A stretch of DNA of 64,000 nucleotides, taken from the NCBI GenBank assembly GCA_012845835.1, contig JABAKD010000021.1:7135506-7199505 (forward strand), written 5' to 3'. The notes under the pieces were generated by a model that worked only from the letters and a program-made list of their open reading frames with translations, had not been told where the DNA came from and ran no database searches. The translations under genes and the position numbers were made by a program. Origin of the DNA: Undaria pinnatifida (taxonomy: Eukaryota; Sar; Phaeophyceae; Laminariales; Alariaceae). Positions 1-13,200 of this stretch are shown here, piece after piece. Positions within the stretch are counted from its first letter, which is position 1. Every line of letters begins with the position of its first letter.

Positions 1-1159
1 CATGTCGGCGGATTGCTGTGGGGATATTACAGGGGGAGATATATGCGATTGACGTACTCTTTCGGAATGGCGGCACTTGATATCTGCCTCCACGCCAGCT
101 TCGGCGAGTGTTTCCCAGAAATAAACGAGGGTATTGTAACAAAAAAGGTATCACAGGAATACTATCTGTACGTGTGACGGTGCGACTATTTCGCCGTCGT
201 CAACCATCGGGCCAGTACACATGTTCGAGGATACGTGTGTTTTGTAAAACGCAATCCGTGCCTAGTTGAGAAGCTACACTGTTGATCATACCCAGCTACA
301 TAACTCTGCTATACTGCTGTCCATGCCCAGTTGAGCATAGGTGTCTATTGCCGAGTACGGTCGCGCTGACGCAAAGCAGTGACATCGCACCAAACAAAGC
401 ACGACTTTGAGGCAAGCACAGCAGTTCTATTCGTGTCATGCGCGCTTTGAACACAGTTTTACCAGCGTTTACAGGTTTCAGCACGCACCTGGTAGGTTTT
501 GAGAACACTATCCACGACGAACACGGCGCTGCCGCGAGCAACAGTGTTGTCACGCAGAGACATGTCTTGAAGGAGCAACGTCGTGCTGTGCAAGGCGTAA
601 CTGGAGAACAGCAGTACAGTTTGGCAGAGTGGCACGTGACGAACACCGTCGAAGCAAAGCGGTTGTGTAATCTAACTCAGTCACGGTATGCAGCAACAAA
701 GTAAGTGCCACGGTGCAGCACGTATGATACATATCACACCACGTTTTACCACCAGCAACGTCCCGCGATTGGCAACAACATGTGGTGGCCCTAACAGCGT
801 GGCATTCAAGCACCAACGTCCCGTGACATGTTAAATAGCGTAGACGGTCATATTTATGCACCTACATTTCTCGCAATATTCAGATGAGGGCGTTTACACT
901 CAATTAAGGTGTCCACGTCTATGCAACAAGCGTATCAAGGTTGGTCTTCGCTAAACGATCCAGTATCAGCAAAAGACTGTTGAATTGTACAAGTATTGTG
1001 ATTTACGTCGCCAGGAAATAATCGCAGAACTGAAACAACATTATAGTTTCAATTGGGAACGTAGGGAAAAGAGTGAATGCACCGGATGTTTATCGTAGCT
1101 GGTCCTGAGAACGATGGGAAACGCGCCCCACTTATGGAACCACGGGAGTTGCGAACGTT
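1..1159. other. No gene recognised
   Basis: This stretch lies downstream of the proposed stop codon of the beta-helix gene. I saw no beta-helix repeat, no clear splice pair and no repeat shared with the rest of the window. It is moderately AT-rich. If the beta-helix gene has further 3' exons beyond the stop proposed at 1160, they would have to lie here or outside the window. Confidence 0.4.
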
Positions 1160-1283
1160 CTAAGGATATACGTAGTATACATACAGATATCGTAACGTGT
1201 ATGTGACGATGCATGCATTTGTCCCTCGTCGAACGAACAGCTGGGTGGAGCTTCCGGTCGGTATGGTCATTGATCCGGCCTTG
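1160..1283 (-). CDS. Beta-helix gene, possible last exon 7
   Basis: A good pyrimidine tract and ATTTCAG acceptor precede this stretch, and its phase fits exon 6 across a 73-base intron. The frame gives about 41 residues and ends at a TAG. The final residues (LRYLYVYYVYP) do not look like beta-helix, so either the protein ends here or a further donor leads to exons outside the window. Confidence 0.5.
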
Positions 1284-4200
1284 CTGAAATCAGGTACAGA
1301 GTATTCCCTACCAATCCCGGAGGTCGAAGGGTTTTGGTCTACGGTATCATACTTACATGGCAGGTCCCGCGAGTGCCGAGCTGCTTTCTATATCGCACGC
1401 CCAATTCACGATCGTGCGGTCGGCCGCGTAGATGGCTCCACCATCCACGGCGTAATGACGTAATAGGGTCACTCCCGTGCATTTGACAGTACTCTGCGGG
1501 CCTCTCAGGTGCACGAAACCTCCGAAGTTGGCCTCGTTGTTGGAAAAGTTTCCTCCCGTTATCTGGTTAAATAAGAAACAGTCAGCAGTGTTGTCACTAT
1601 TGTAATGTTTGGCGAGAGGGCATAGTGGGGAGGATATTTTCTCGCGTTTGCCAGGATCTATCTAGATAATTCAGTACAAATGTTGTCGTACTGATTGTGG
1701 CCACTGCTGTCTACACGACATATGCAGATGGGTACCAGGCAGCGAACGTGGGCACAAAGGGCTCGTGAAACCGCCTTATTCAGATGGGTATCAGGCAGCG
1801 AACGTGGGCACAAAGGGCTCGTGAAACTGCCTTAGAATCGGTCTCGCTGTCTCGGTGGCTGACGTTGAGCGTACTCTTTAAAGTTGACATCATACTGTAC
1901 TCTTGTTGCAACGTCTTCCGGCGCCATTTATGTGGGATTTCGGTATCGAGGACGACAGGAACGGTCGGTCAACTTGATAACGACGAGTGGGCACCCCATC
2001 CTGCACATTTATGACATAATATTTTTTACGTGTACACAAAACCGACGGAAATCCAGAAGCCTCTAATCTATGCAGAACTTTCATCAATATATTACCCAAA
2101 ACGCCTTGTTTGAGTCAGGTCCGACTGATATTTTGTCATTCTTCATAGTACATACTTGCTACACACGAGATCCCGTCACGCTGCCGCTGAGGGCGGCATA
2201 ATCATGGTGCCGTTCTCCAATTTTCTGTTGGCGGCCTTTCAACCGTGAACGTATGTATGCCCCAAATACCCGATCTGGTCGTTTTTGTCTCATCAACCAT
2301 TATCGGTTCACGGAAGTACACGATCGCCAACAACTGTCATGTCGCGACGAAAATATTAAACTCGTGACTTTCCAGGACAACACAAAACTCAGCGTATCGT
2401 AGGACACAACAGCCAGTAACACCGGAAAAAGTGTCTATATCTGTTCTCGTCCTACCTCGATGACGCCCCCATCGTAAATCGCAAACGCGCCGCCTTCCTT
2501 CTCTGCAAAATTACCAGAAAAAAGACCGCCTTCAACCGATAGAAAGCCCTCAGGATTCACGACAGCCACGCCGCCATCCACCGACGTGTTATTCTCGAAC
2601 CTCCCGCCTTTGACGGTGAACATGCTGCCTTTGGAAGCGAGAAACACGCCGCCGTCCGCCTTGCCATGGTTGTTGACAAATGTTCCGCCGTCAATGGTGA
2701 CACTTCCTTTTGTCCAAATCACACCTCCATTCTGATGAGAAGAGAAAGAGGGCAATATACAGTTAGTGTAGCGGAATACCTCGTGACGTCGACCAATCCT
2801 TGGTTGGGTTGTCACGTTCGATTATTAAGGAACGTCTCTGACGAGTCGGGCCAAGGAAAAAGTAGTTGTCACATATTTAATGCGAGCTGACCGGAAGGAA
2901 ACGGGGTCTGGCTCGGGCGGCGGTGGTTGTATATATCGAATCGATCACATCGGAGCTGACCCATCGGAGCTTGAGCTGCTCGACGATTGTTGAGGGTAGC
3001 CTAAATACCCCTGCACTGATCGGGATAAAAGAGGGGACGTGGTAATGAGCGCAAAGAAAATGTTGAAAGGAGCGATACGCAGTGGTCATCGCGATATTGG
3101 GGCCGAACCGGGCAAAGCCGTGCACACTAATCTTTACTCTTAGCTCGCCAAACACGCCGCATCCACAGTCATCTTAAAGTAGGGGCTACACTTTTTTGGG
3201 TCATAGGGTTATTCTGGTTACTCTAATATGGTTGAGCCCCTCAGGTGAGAAACTACCGGTAGGTTTAGCAAAAAAAGGGTACACCTGTCCAGTGGAGCCC
3301 CTCAATCGAGGAACAACCGGTAGGAGTTACACTGTTTAAGCCACAAAAAGGTAAACCTGTCCGGTTGAGCCCCTCAAATGAGGAACTACCGGTAAGTCTA
3401 ACACTCTTACGCGAATGCATCTGTTTAGGACTAGGACTGACACATATACGTGCCTGTCAAATTGCGCGAACGAGTGCCTTGGGCGTCATGTTTCCGGTAA
3501 AATATTGAGCTCCTCGTGTTGGAATCTCAGAAACGTCTTAGAATTTGCTGCACCCCTACCATGGGATCACTCGACAATATTTGCAACCCGAGAAGCACGG
3601 TCACCCTGGCTCTGTTGGAGTTTTGCACGTTATCGGCAGGTAGGCAAGATCAAACGCGATAGAAGACTACCTATATCACCCACAATAGCAGTCAAAACTA
3701 TATTGAAGTACAGTGAGGGGAGCCACACATACATGTAATAGAGTGTCAGTATAGCTGGCAATAGATTCGGTAAGATAGCCCGCAGAGTCATGGTCTATTG
3801 GACCACAAGAAGATTCTCTAGAGCGGAATATTATTAGAGGAGCGGACAACCCGTAGAATCTAGCTAGTTTATACCACAAGAGCGTTCTCGGTAATGGAAC
3901 GTTCTTCCTCTGGACAAGAAAGACAGAAGTAAGCGCGTTAAGCGCTCATGGGAACATAAAACATCCAGGAGAACGTTCCTTGTACCTTCCATAGGTAAAG
4001 GTCCAGACGAGAGCACAGCAGCAATGCTTGGGTGAAGCGAACTCTGTGAGCTTTCACCGCTCCCCCATGCTCTCACTTCTCCTTCGCCTCCTCCTTCTCC
4101 TTTCCTGTCTCCTCGAGCTTGTCATGGCCCAATGCCAGTAATAAGAAATCTATCAAGAAGAACCGGTGCTGTCTCCAAGCGAAGCTGATACCCCTGCGTC

Positions 4201-7200
4201 CTTTCCCTCTCACCTTCCGGCACCACGACTCCTTCACAAATGGCGTCGTCGCTGAATTGACGATGTGTGAGCTTCAAGCTTGGAACGACAGCCCCGCCTC
4301 TGCTCGGTTTCTTGTTATCTTATAATTTAATGTGAACCACCACATATATGGCGAGAGACAGGATAGATGCGAGGGGTCATTTTTGTTTCATTTTGTTTTG
4401 TTTTATGTTCTTTGTTCTTTCTTTTGCCTCCCTTTTTATATCGAACCTCCGTGTGCCAACCACGTACGAGCTGCGCCTAACAGCCCAGATAGGTCATATA
4501 GTATAGACTCGAGCACAAGCAGTTGAGTGCTGTAGGTGGTCGTCTCTTCTCCCTCTCGTACTTTACCCCCCCTCGTAGGTAGGTATAGCATTGGCATTGT
4601 GCTACAAACAATCTCCTTCGTTTCCTTTGCTTCGCATCAAGCGTGTAGTACATCATCAGTACATGCAAAGTCCTCCGGTACGGGATGTCTCCTGGACGCT
4701 TTTGTGTCACCGTACTCCTGCTGTAGTACGTCCGTCACCCCAAAAGCGCTATACCATCCCCAAAACACACACATGTAGGTACGAGAACGACCTAAATCTA
4801 CGTGACCCCACAAGGACCACGAAACAAAAGGAGAGCTCTCTTTTATGTTCTCCACTGATTGAGGTATAGGTCCTCATTTACAGGAGATAGACACAAGGTG
4901 CCACGGAGGTACCCCCTCAAGTTTTGAAACTCTCGGGTTTTCTTTTCCTTTTTTTCTTTCTGCCCGCCTATTTAGCTGGTGGTAGCATTTCATAACTTAT
5001 TTTCTAGGACGTGAGCCGTGAGTTCAACGAATTTCAGGTCAATACTCATCTTTGCAAGCAGCATTGTTGGTACTCGTAGTATACTATATGACCGCGTTTT
5101 TATTGGAAGGTGTCTTATTTTTTGTCCACTATAATAGTGGTAAGTGTTAGTATTTATACTTTAGGTGGGGAATTTTGAGCTAGGTACAACATCGCATCTA
5201 TTTTTTAAATTTATTACTGTAGTTTCCACTATACTGCTCTATCATATGTATGGTAGGCGGTTTATTGTGTTCTTTCTCCCCCCGGCTTTAATATCGGGAA
5301 GAGTACGAACACAAAATATTATTAGTTATATACAAGGGCTCCGCATGGGCGCCGGCATTCGCCGGCGCCCATGCTTCGCGTAAGGCAGGGCAGCACTTCG
5401 ACAACTTAAGGTGTAGCTGTCCGATTTGGCATGCATTGAACTTTAAAGTAATGCCAAGAGTTTAATACGAATATGGGATTATGAAAGTCATGATTTGACA
5501 GAAAAAAAACGTAATATTATACAACAAAGAAGGCAAGGATAGGCGAAACACACTATGTTAAATGCGCCGTCAAGTAAAAGTTGGCGTCCATCAAACAAAA
5601 ATACCGAAAAGAGCATTATTGAGAACCTGCGTCGCCTCTAGGCGAAACGAAAGAGGCCTTGGCATTAATGAAGAGACTGCACTGCTGTCCCCGTGGCAAT
5701 GGAGGTTCGAAGTCGACAGGATGCGAAGTCGGTTTGCATCAAACGTCGACATGGGGCCATGTCAGCCGGCGAGGGTTTGGAAAAAGATTGTTTTGTTTGT
5801 TACGTGAAGGCTGTCGCATTGATTGGTCTGCGTGGTTGCGGGCGAGGAGAAAAACGAAGAAGAGGAGGACGATCTCTCGTTGCGTCGGCGTTGTCCAAGA
5901 TAGGTGCGGGGGTGGCTTTGCTCGTACGGGAGGTTGGCATAGCGCTTCTTCTCTGTTTTTTCTCGAGAAGGCGGGATATGTGTGTCTGCTATCTTTGCTT
6001 CGTGGGTGCTTTCACGTTGTCGAAATCGGACGCGTCCCCTCAATACATAATATCCGGAGTGTCTCTACCATGATGACTGCTGATGGTGCCGTGCGTATTT
6101 CCTAAAGACTGACGTATTATTTACTGGTAGAAATAATCATATACCTTTCTTTGCAAGTTTTTTTTTCTTCATCCCATTGATCATCCCCGCACCATTCTCG
6201 CGCTCCTTCCCAGTAGTAACTCAGATCCGGGGTCACATAGCGGGCCCTCCTCCTCCCTCCCCACTTCGGCACGTGCCTTCATTTTTACCGCGAGGAGAAT
6301 CGAGCGTTTTCTTCCCTCGTCGACTCGCGTCGAATTGTACCTAGCAGGCGCTCTCAGCAGTTGATCCCTGATTTTTTTTGCATTTTGCAAATAAAGTCAA
6401 ATCTTATCGTGGTGGGTGTCGAACTCAAGGACAACCAAATGTTGGTAGTATTTGAGGGTAAAACCACTAGACCACCGGGGCGGCCGGCTGACAATTGATT
6501 GAAACAAAACAGGATATTTGCATAGAGATTACATTCCCTCCCCCATATTGTATGATATTACGATGGTTGACGCAATATAGAATAAAGCGCCAAATACCTA
6601 AATATCAGCCTACGCGGAGTTTTAGATATCATGAACAACGAACGATCGCGACGGCAGAGCACGGCAAAGCATAGCGCTTCGCTCTGCCGAGCTAGCGCTG
6701 CGCTGCGGTGCGCTGCTGAGCTGAGCCGCAGGGCACTGCACGGCGCTTCGTTGCTGTGAGCTATAGCGCTGCGATCGGGTGCTGGGCGGTGTGGAGCTGA
6801 TGAGCCAAGCCCAGACCTCAGCCGATGAAGCTTCGTCAACTACAAAACAAATGGTGGTAATCAAAGAAAAGCCAAAGCTGGACCGTTCCGCAACTAATTC
6901 ACAGGCGGCAAATTAGCGGCAAATGGTAGGAAGTTCAACTTACTAGACAAAAAAGAAAAAAAATCGCGAAAAGGTTGAAAATCGTGTTGGCAGAAAAACC
7001 AAATTTTCAGGAAGCAGCTGAAAGGTCAAGACGAAGCTTCATCGGCTTAGATCTGGGCTTGGCTCATCAGCTCGACACCGCCCAGCACCCCATCGCAGCG
7101 CTATAGCTTACAGCAACGAAGAGCCTTGCAGCGCCCTGAGATGCCCTGCGCTTTGCCGTGCTGTGCCGTCGCGGTCGTTCGTAATTCATGATATCTAAAA

Positions 7201-10200
7201 CTCCGCGTACGCTGATATTTAGGTATTTGGCGCTTTATTCTATACATATCGCGTCAACCATCGTAATATCATACAATATGGGGGAGGGAATGTAATCTCT
7301 ATGCAAATATCCTGTTTTGTTTTAATCAATTGTCAGCCGGCCGCCCCGGTGGTCTATTAATAGTGGTTTTACCCTCGAATACTACTAACGTTTGGTTGTT
7401 CTTGAGTTCGACACCCACCACGATGAGATTTGACTTTATTTGCAAAATGCAAAAAAAATCAGGGATCAACTGCTGAGAGCGCCTAGCAGCGTGGGTTGGT
7501 TCGACGCGAGTCGACGAGGGAAGAAAACGCTCGATTCTCCTCGCGGTAAAAATAAAAGCACGTGCCGAAGTGGCGAGGGAGGAGGAGGGCCCGCTATGTG
7601 ACCCCGGATCTGAGTTACTACTGGGAGGGAGCGCGAGAGTGGTGCGGGGATAATAACTGGGATGGTGAAAATAAAATGTTGCAAAGGTAAATTATTATTA
7701 CCACCAGTAAATAATATGTTAGTCTCTTGGAAATACACACGGCACTATCAGCAGTCGTCATGGTAGAGACACTCCGGATATTATGTATTGAGGGGACGCG
7801 TCCGATTTCGACAACGTGAAAGCCCCCACGAAGAAAAGACAGCAGACACACATATCCCGCAATTTCAGTTGTTGTTGTTGTTCCCACATTAACTCGCACA
7901 ATCCAGTCCGTGGTCACAGGACTGGTTCCAGTCACTCTGGAGCAGAGGAATACCCTAGGGAAAAACACAAACAACCCAAGGTGGTACACGCATAAATCAC
8001 AGCTGACGCAATTCATGCCTCCACCAGAAACATATAAAAGTGAAATCAGGAGTCAGTATACGATGCGCCAGGTCCATACCGGTGCATGCGTCTCATTACT
8101 TGCGCCTGGGAAAACCGACTATACCGCTTGCCACCCAAGAAAGACTACCACGTATATATCACACGTACTATCTATCACTACGCATACGCACAACAGCCGC
8201 AAGTCAATTGGAAAAAAGAAACAAAGAACAAAGAAGAGAAAGGAAAGGAAATGGGTGCATGGGGCCAAGAAAAAGAAAAGAAAAATAAATTTGGGGGGGT
8301 CTACTGGCGAGGCTGCCACCAGAACGGGATGTCACATGTCACGTGGTCTTTCGACGGTCTACAGCTGTAGTACTACGAACGACTTCCGATACACCCACCG
8401 AAGCACGGACTACCGGCCAATTACGCAATCGACAGCTGGCCGTGGTTGTCACGTGTCTCTGTGTTGGGGGCCCCTGCCCTGCCTCTTGTTGGCTCTTGTT
8501 TGGGTGAAACATGCGGTGTGCTCGATGGTCTCCCGGCAGCAGCACACCAGAACGTCCGCTCGTACGACGTATCATTCTTACAGGAAATGTAATTTTTTTT
8601 TCTTCATCAATACGGACATAAAAGGTTGTTATATATTGGACAGAGTGATGCGTGTACGACTAAACTTGCCAACGGCACTCGCACTGCACTTGGAGCTACC
8701 TGCTGTAGTTCTGGTTGCTACTAGTTGCTGCATTATGTGCTAGAAGTTTCGCCCTTCGGCTACTGCTGCTTCACCTGCTGTTGTTGTTGTATGTTTGCCA
8801 ATGTCGTCAGTTGGCGTTCATGCTCGTCGTACATACTGCTGTTCTCTCCGAGTACGTACGGGTTTCCTCGTACCTCAACCGTACGACGACGAGCTCAAAA
8901 CAGAAAAGAAGGTGACATGAAATGGCATGGACAATGGCCACATAGAAGCGAGCACAGCAGGATAGTTCGCTGCGAATCAATCGCACTCGTTCATGCCTAC
9001 AGCAGAGGCTGCCTGGAGCGTCAGCGGCCGTGCTAAGGCCAAGGCCAAGGGCCGAAGAGACGGCTCTTCTATCTGCTTGGTTTTGTGTCGAAATTTTGTT
9101 ACGTGAAAGTATCATGATTTGGGAGTTATTTTGTCACGAAACGTTTTGCCGTCGGTAGTTTGTGTCACGAAGTTGTTGGATATCGTCGGTAAGTTGTGTC
9201 ACGTTTTAGGTGAACCCACACTAAAAAAATGAATTTCCAGCTTGCAAAACGAGCAGAAACAAAAGCAATAAAATGCCGAGCAAGAAACCAAATGAACCAG
9301 TAAAAAACTACAGCAAAGAAACTAACGCTCGAGGTTATGCCACCGCAAAATTCCAAACATTATCACGTACCGTTTGGAAATGATGCCAATTTTGTAAATC
9401 ATTCAGGCGTTGCAGCCATTAAGATTCAACTATTTTTCCAAAATTCCTCGTCGACACTCGCTCGTCTCGCTCGGCACCCGTCCGCGTTCACGTCGATGTG
9501 CGGAACGGACACGGCAGGGCGAGGGGCGTTGGAGCCGGCCCCCGAAGGCAGCGCTCGAACCAAGCTATATTTGACCGAGAATTCCAGTTCCGCGAATCGC
9601 ATACTTAGGCGGAGACAAAAACTCCTGACCAAAGTCCATGACACCAAGGAATGATTTGATATATATTTATATGTTGCTCTTAATACAGCATTCATTCGAG
9701 AAATAAAGTCAGCTACTCCCACCCCAGAAGGATCGAAAACTCTGTGGGACACGAACCCACAGTTTCAAATTGATATTTATTCGGCGGGTGATTGGCATCG
9801 GGTACGACGCATTAGTCATATGTTTGCTTGCGTGCCTTTTGTGAGACAGCGGCTTATAGACAATTTGCGTATCTCGTACACAGCAGTAGTGGTACGTACA
9901 TAAGTATGGGTTGACACGTACCTTACGGGCGTGGCACACCCTTATAGTCATGTATGTAGCATACCTCCCCACCAGGTCTGATGTTGTACCGAATCTGACT
10001 CCCAGGGTTTCAGGCCTGCGTGTAAGGTTGCGCCTTGTCCTGATACTCCCAGTAGTGCCCCGTTTCCACCGCCATCCCAAAGCCGTTTTGGTTCGCCCCT
10101 GGTTTGTTTGTTCTTTTGTTTTGATGCATTTCCCTTGTTTGCTTTATTAATCGCTACTCTGCTTGCTTGTTTCTTGCTTGGTTAACAAGCACGTACGAGT

Positions 10201-13200
10201 AACGGCTTTGTCTTAAGGAATTGCTAATGTTCTTTGTGCAAACTTTCGTTTTATTTTTGTACACTGGTGACGTACGTGCAATCTCTTCAGTTATAGTCTA
10301 AGACAAACACGGGCCCTGCTCTGCTATGGCCAAATTACCGTTGTCCAGTGTGCAATTCTTACCAGCTTTATGACATACAGGGATCTATGTTGCAATTTGT
10401 CACCATGCTGCTGTTTAGCGTACACTTCGTACATTTTGGTCATCGTATCGCATCTACGCTGTCTAAATTTGACAAAATACTGCTGTAGTACATGCATGTA
10501 ACCAGCCTTCTGTCATACACAGGCTTTGTGCTGCCTTAATTTGTCAGGCTGCTAGTGTCCTATGTGAACTTCCGTCGGTTTGTCTCACGCACGGCCCCCT
10601 GTGCCGCTTACACCATTCGAAATGCTGCAGTAACCGTGCCTCTTACCAGTTTTAAGCCATATATGGGCTCTATCATGCCCAGATGCTACTGCTGTGAGAA
10701 CATTTTGCCAGTTTTTTGCCGTGCCCGAGCTCTACGCTGTCTAATATTGGATTATTGCCCCCCACGCGTTCGGCCAGCTTTTTACGCCACAACAAAAGAA
10801 GGCTCTACGCTAACATTTTTTTTTTTTTTTACAAAAAGCATCAAAGTCCCTCGCATCTGCCCCATCTCGTATGATGAAGTGGAGTAGACGCTGCTCAGAT
10901 TTGCCCACATTTTGTCACCGGACCGAGTTTACTTTCCCCCCTTTCTGGTGATGATATAGGGTAGATGATGCCCACATTTCAAAGCACTTTCCGCTTCGAT
11001 TTTACGATAACGCAGGGTCTATTCTGCTCAAAATTGTAACGTTGCTGAGCAAGCTTGAAATTCAACGACTGTTTCTTTTTTTTACTTTTTTATTTTATTT
11101 ATTTATTTTTTATGGTTTGAAGGCATTCATTTCTGCTATTAGTTGCTTGACAGTAATTTTGCGAGCAACCACGGGAAATGCCCCCTTCCATTTCTCTGCC
11201 ATGTTGACACTTACTTGTTTAACATGTTTCAATTAATTCTGACGTGCCCCCCTTGTTTTTGTTTTTGCTGTTCGTGCCGAAAAATCACAATAATAGTACA
11301 GCTATCTATGATGCACGTGTTGCCTTCATTAGGCTGGCGCGCATCTCGTCGTACAAAATATGATAAAAAATGGTCATGCAACCATGATCGCCTCGTCACG
11401 TGCATCATCACGCGCTGCAAATAATGCTGACTTACGCAATTGACAATGATTGCTTTGTCACGGTGCATTATTTTTTAGGGGGGATTTCAACCCCAGAATG
11501 CGCAAACGACGGTATTACACGTCGAGCATCCCACAATATCATATCGGTAGTATTTCATGAAATCCTCTCACGGTGCACTGTGTTCTATTTGGAAGACGTC
11601 TGTGAGGGTGAAGACTCGACGTGCTACGAGCCTCGTCAATACACTTTATAGCCCACGCGTGTTTGAGCTATTTTTTCAAAGCTTCCGCTGTTGCTGTTAC
11701 GCACCCCCGACCTGATGCAGCGTTGGAATGACCCGAACTGTATTAGGATCGTGCTTGACCAAAGATACTGTTGAGTAAAACCGCACTCCGAGTGCGTCGC
11801 GCTCCGAGTGCCATCTCTCCCTTTTTTTTCACGAGTATATTACGCGTACACGGAACCCCTCCGGCATTTTTAAAACAGTGCACCCCAGAAGTATACCGTC
11901 AATTTTAGGTCCGGATTTTTGCTTCGGAAAACCTCAAACACAGCTTAGGTTATCGACGGGTACAAGAGGTACACATTTTTTCCGTGTTGTCAGGTCTGAT
12001 TTTGTTTTGTTTTCGACTGGATAACTCGGTGGTTCTAACCATCTCCCGAGCATCCCGCTTCTCCCCCGGGAATATCTACAATTATCCATCACCCTCCGGT
12101 CTTCTTGGTGACGTTAGAAAACTACTTGTACTACATCCTACTCTCTACTCCGGTGCGTGCAATACCTTCCCTATCCATTCCGAACCAACATGGACCCCAC
12201 CCCACAACCCTCGCGGTAAATCCCGCACCAACGAGGACCCAACCCCTTAACCCTCAAAATGAACATTGTGCTTTGCGTTCTTCTCCTGTTGTAGCCATGG
12301 ATGGAACAGTTACGGTGAAGGACCTTGTCATTCTGTTCCATAAAATCGAAATAATGCCCAGAGCGCATTTTTTGCGGCCGGAGTCGATGACGGCATTTCC
12401 ACCTCCGCCACTGACCCCGATCCATTTCAGTCAAAGCAGATCCCTCGACGTTTAGTACAGTCACCTTACACGCCGAGACTAGGAGGACGGATCCCTCTAC
12501 GAGAGACGCCCACCTGATGCGACTGCGATTTTTGTTTAGCGCCTCAAGGCAAGAGGTTTATATTTTTTTTCCGTGGGGGGTCGCAACAACGCCGCAAGTA
12601 CAGCGACGACTATCACAGACTGTGTCGCCGCAACGGCACCCATCAGGCCAGTGCCGCGGTGGTTACCGAATATTTTGCCACCGCGACTACAGCCTTTTGT
12701 GCCCCACCCCCCCCATCTGAGCCACGACTACCGCCCGAACCGACACGTTGCGGCTCACATCCCAACCCTGGCTCCCATAGCCGCCCACCCCACGCGGCCG
12801 CGTCTATCACCCCAACGGTTCAAAATCGCCCGCCCATTACCGCGCTTAACCCCCTGCGCCCAATCGCCCCTGCTTTTGTTTGCTGATACTTGCTCACAAC
12901 TGCATCCGGCGCGCCCACGGTCTCGGCCGGGCGGCACCCAAAGACACCCCTGTCTGCGGTAAAATACTTTTTTGGGTATTTGGCCACGTCGTACCTACCA
13001 AACTACGACTCATGTCGGCATCGTTAGACGCTGCGTCTGCGGTAATCTGCCGGTTCGGTCGATTTTCTTGCAATTCCGACTTCCTCCCGTGGACCCACGG
13101 CCTAAAAACGCCGCACATGCCCTCCGCAACCAGCCCCCAAAAACGCCACACGCACCCCCCCACATCACTTACCGCTCGGGTCAAGACCACCGTTCTTCTC

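Noticed and set aside
7910-8743. 277-codon plus-strand frame
   Set aside because: Low-complexity Lys/Thr/His stretches, no domain, no splice context; it lies inside the non-coding interior of the giant LTR element.
9100-9215. Short repeats of GTCGGTAAGTTGTGTCACG
   Set aside because: Only two or three worn copies without further structure; local slippage is enough.
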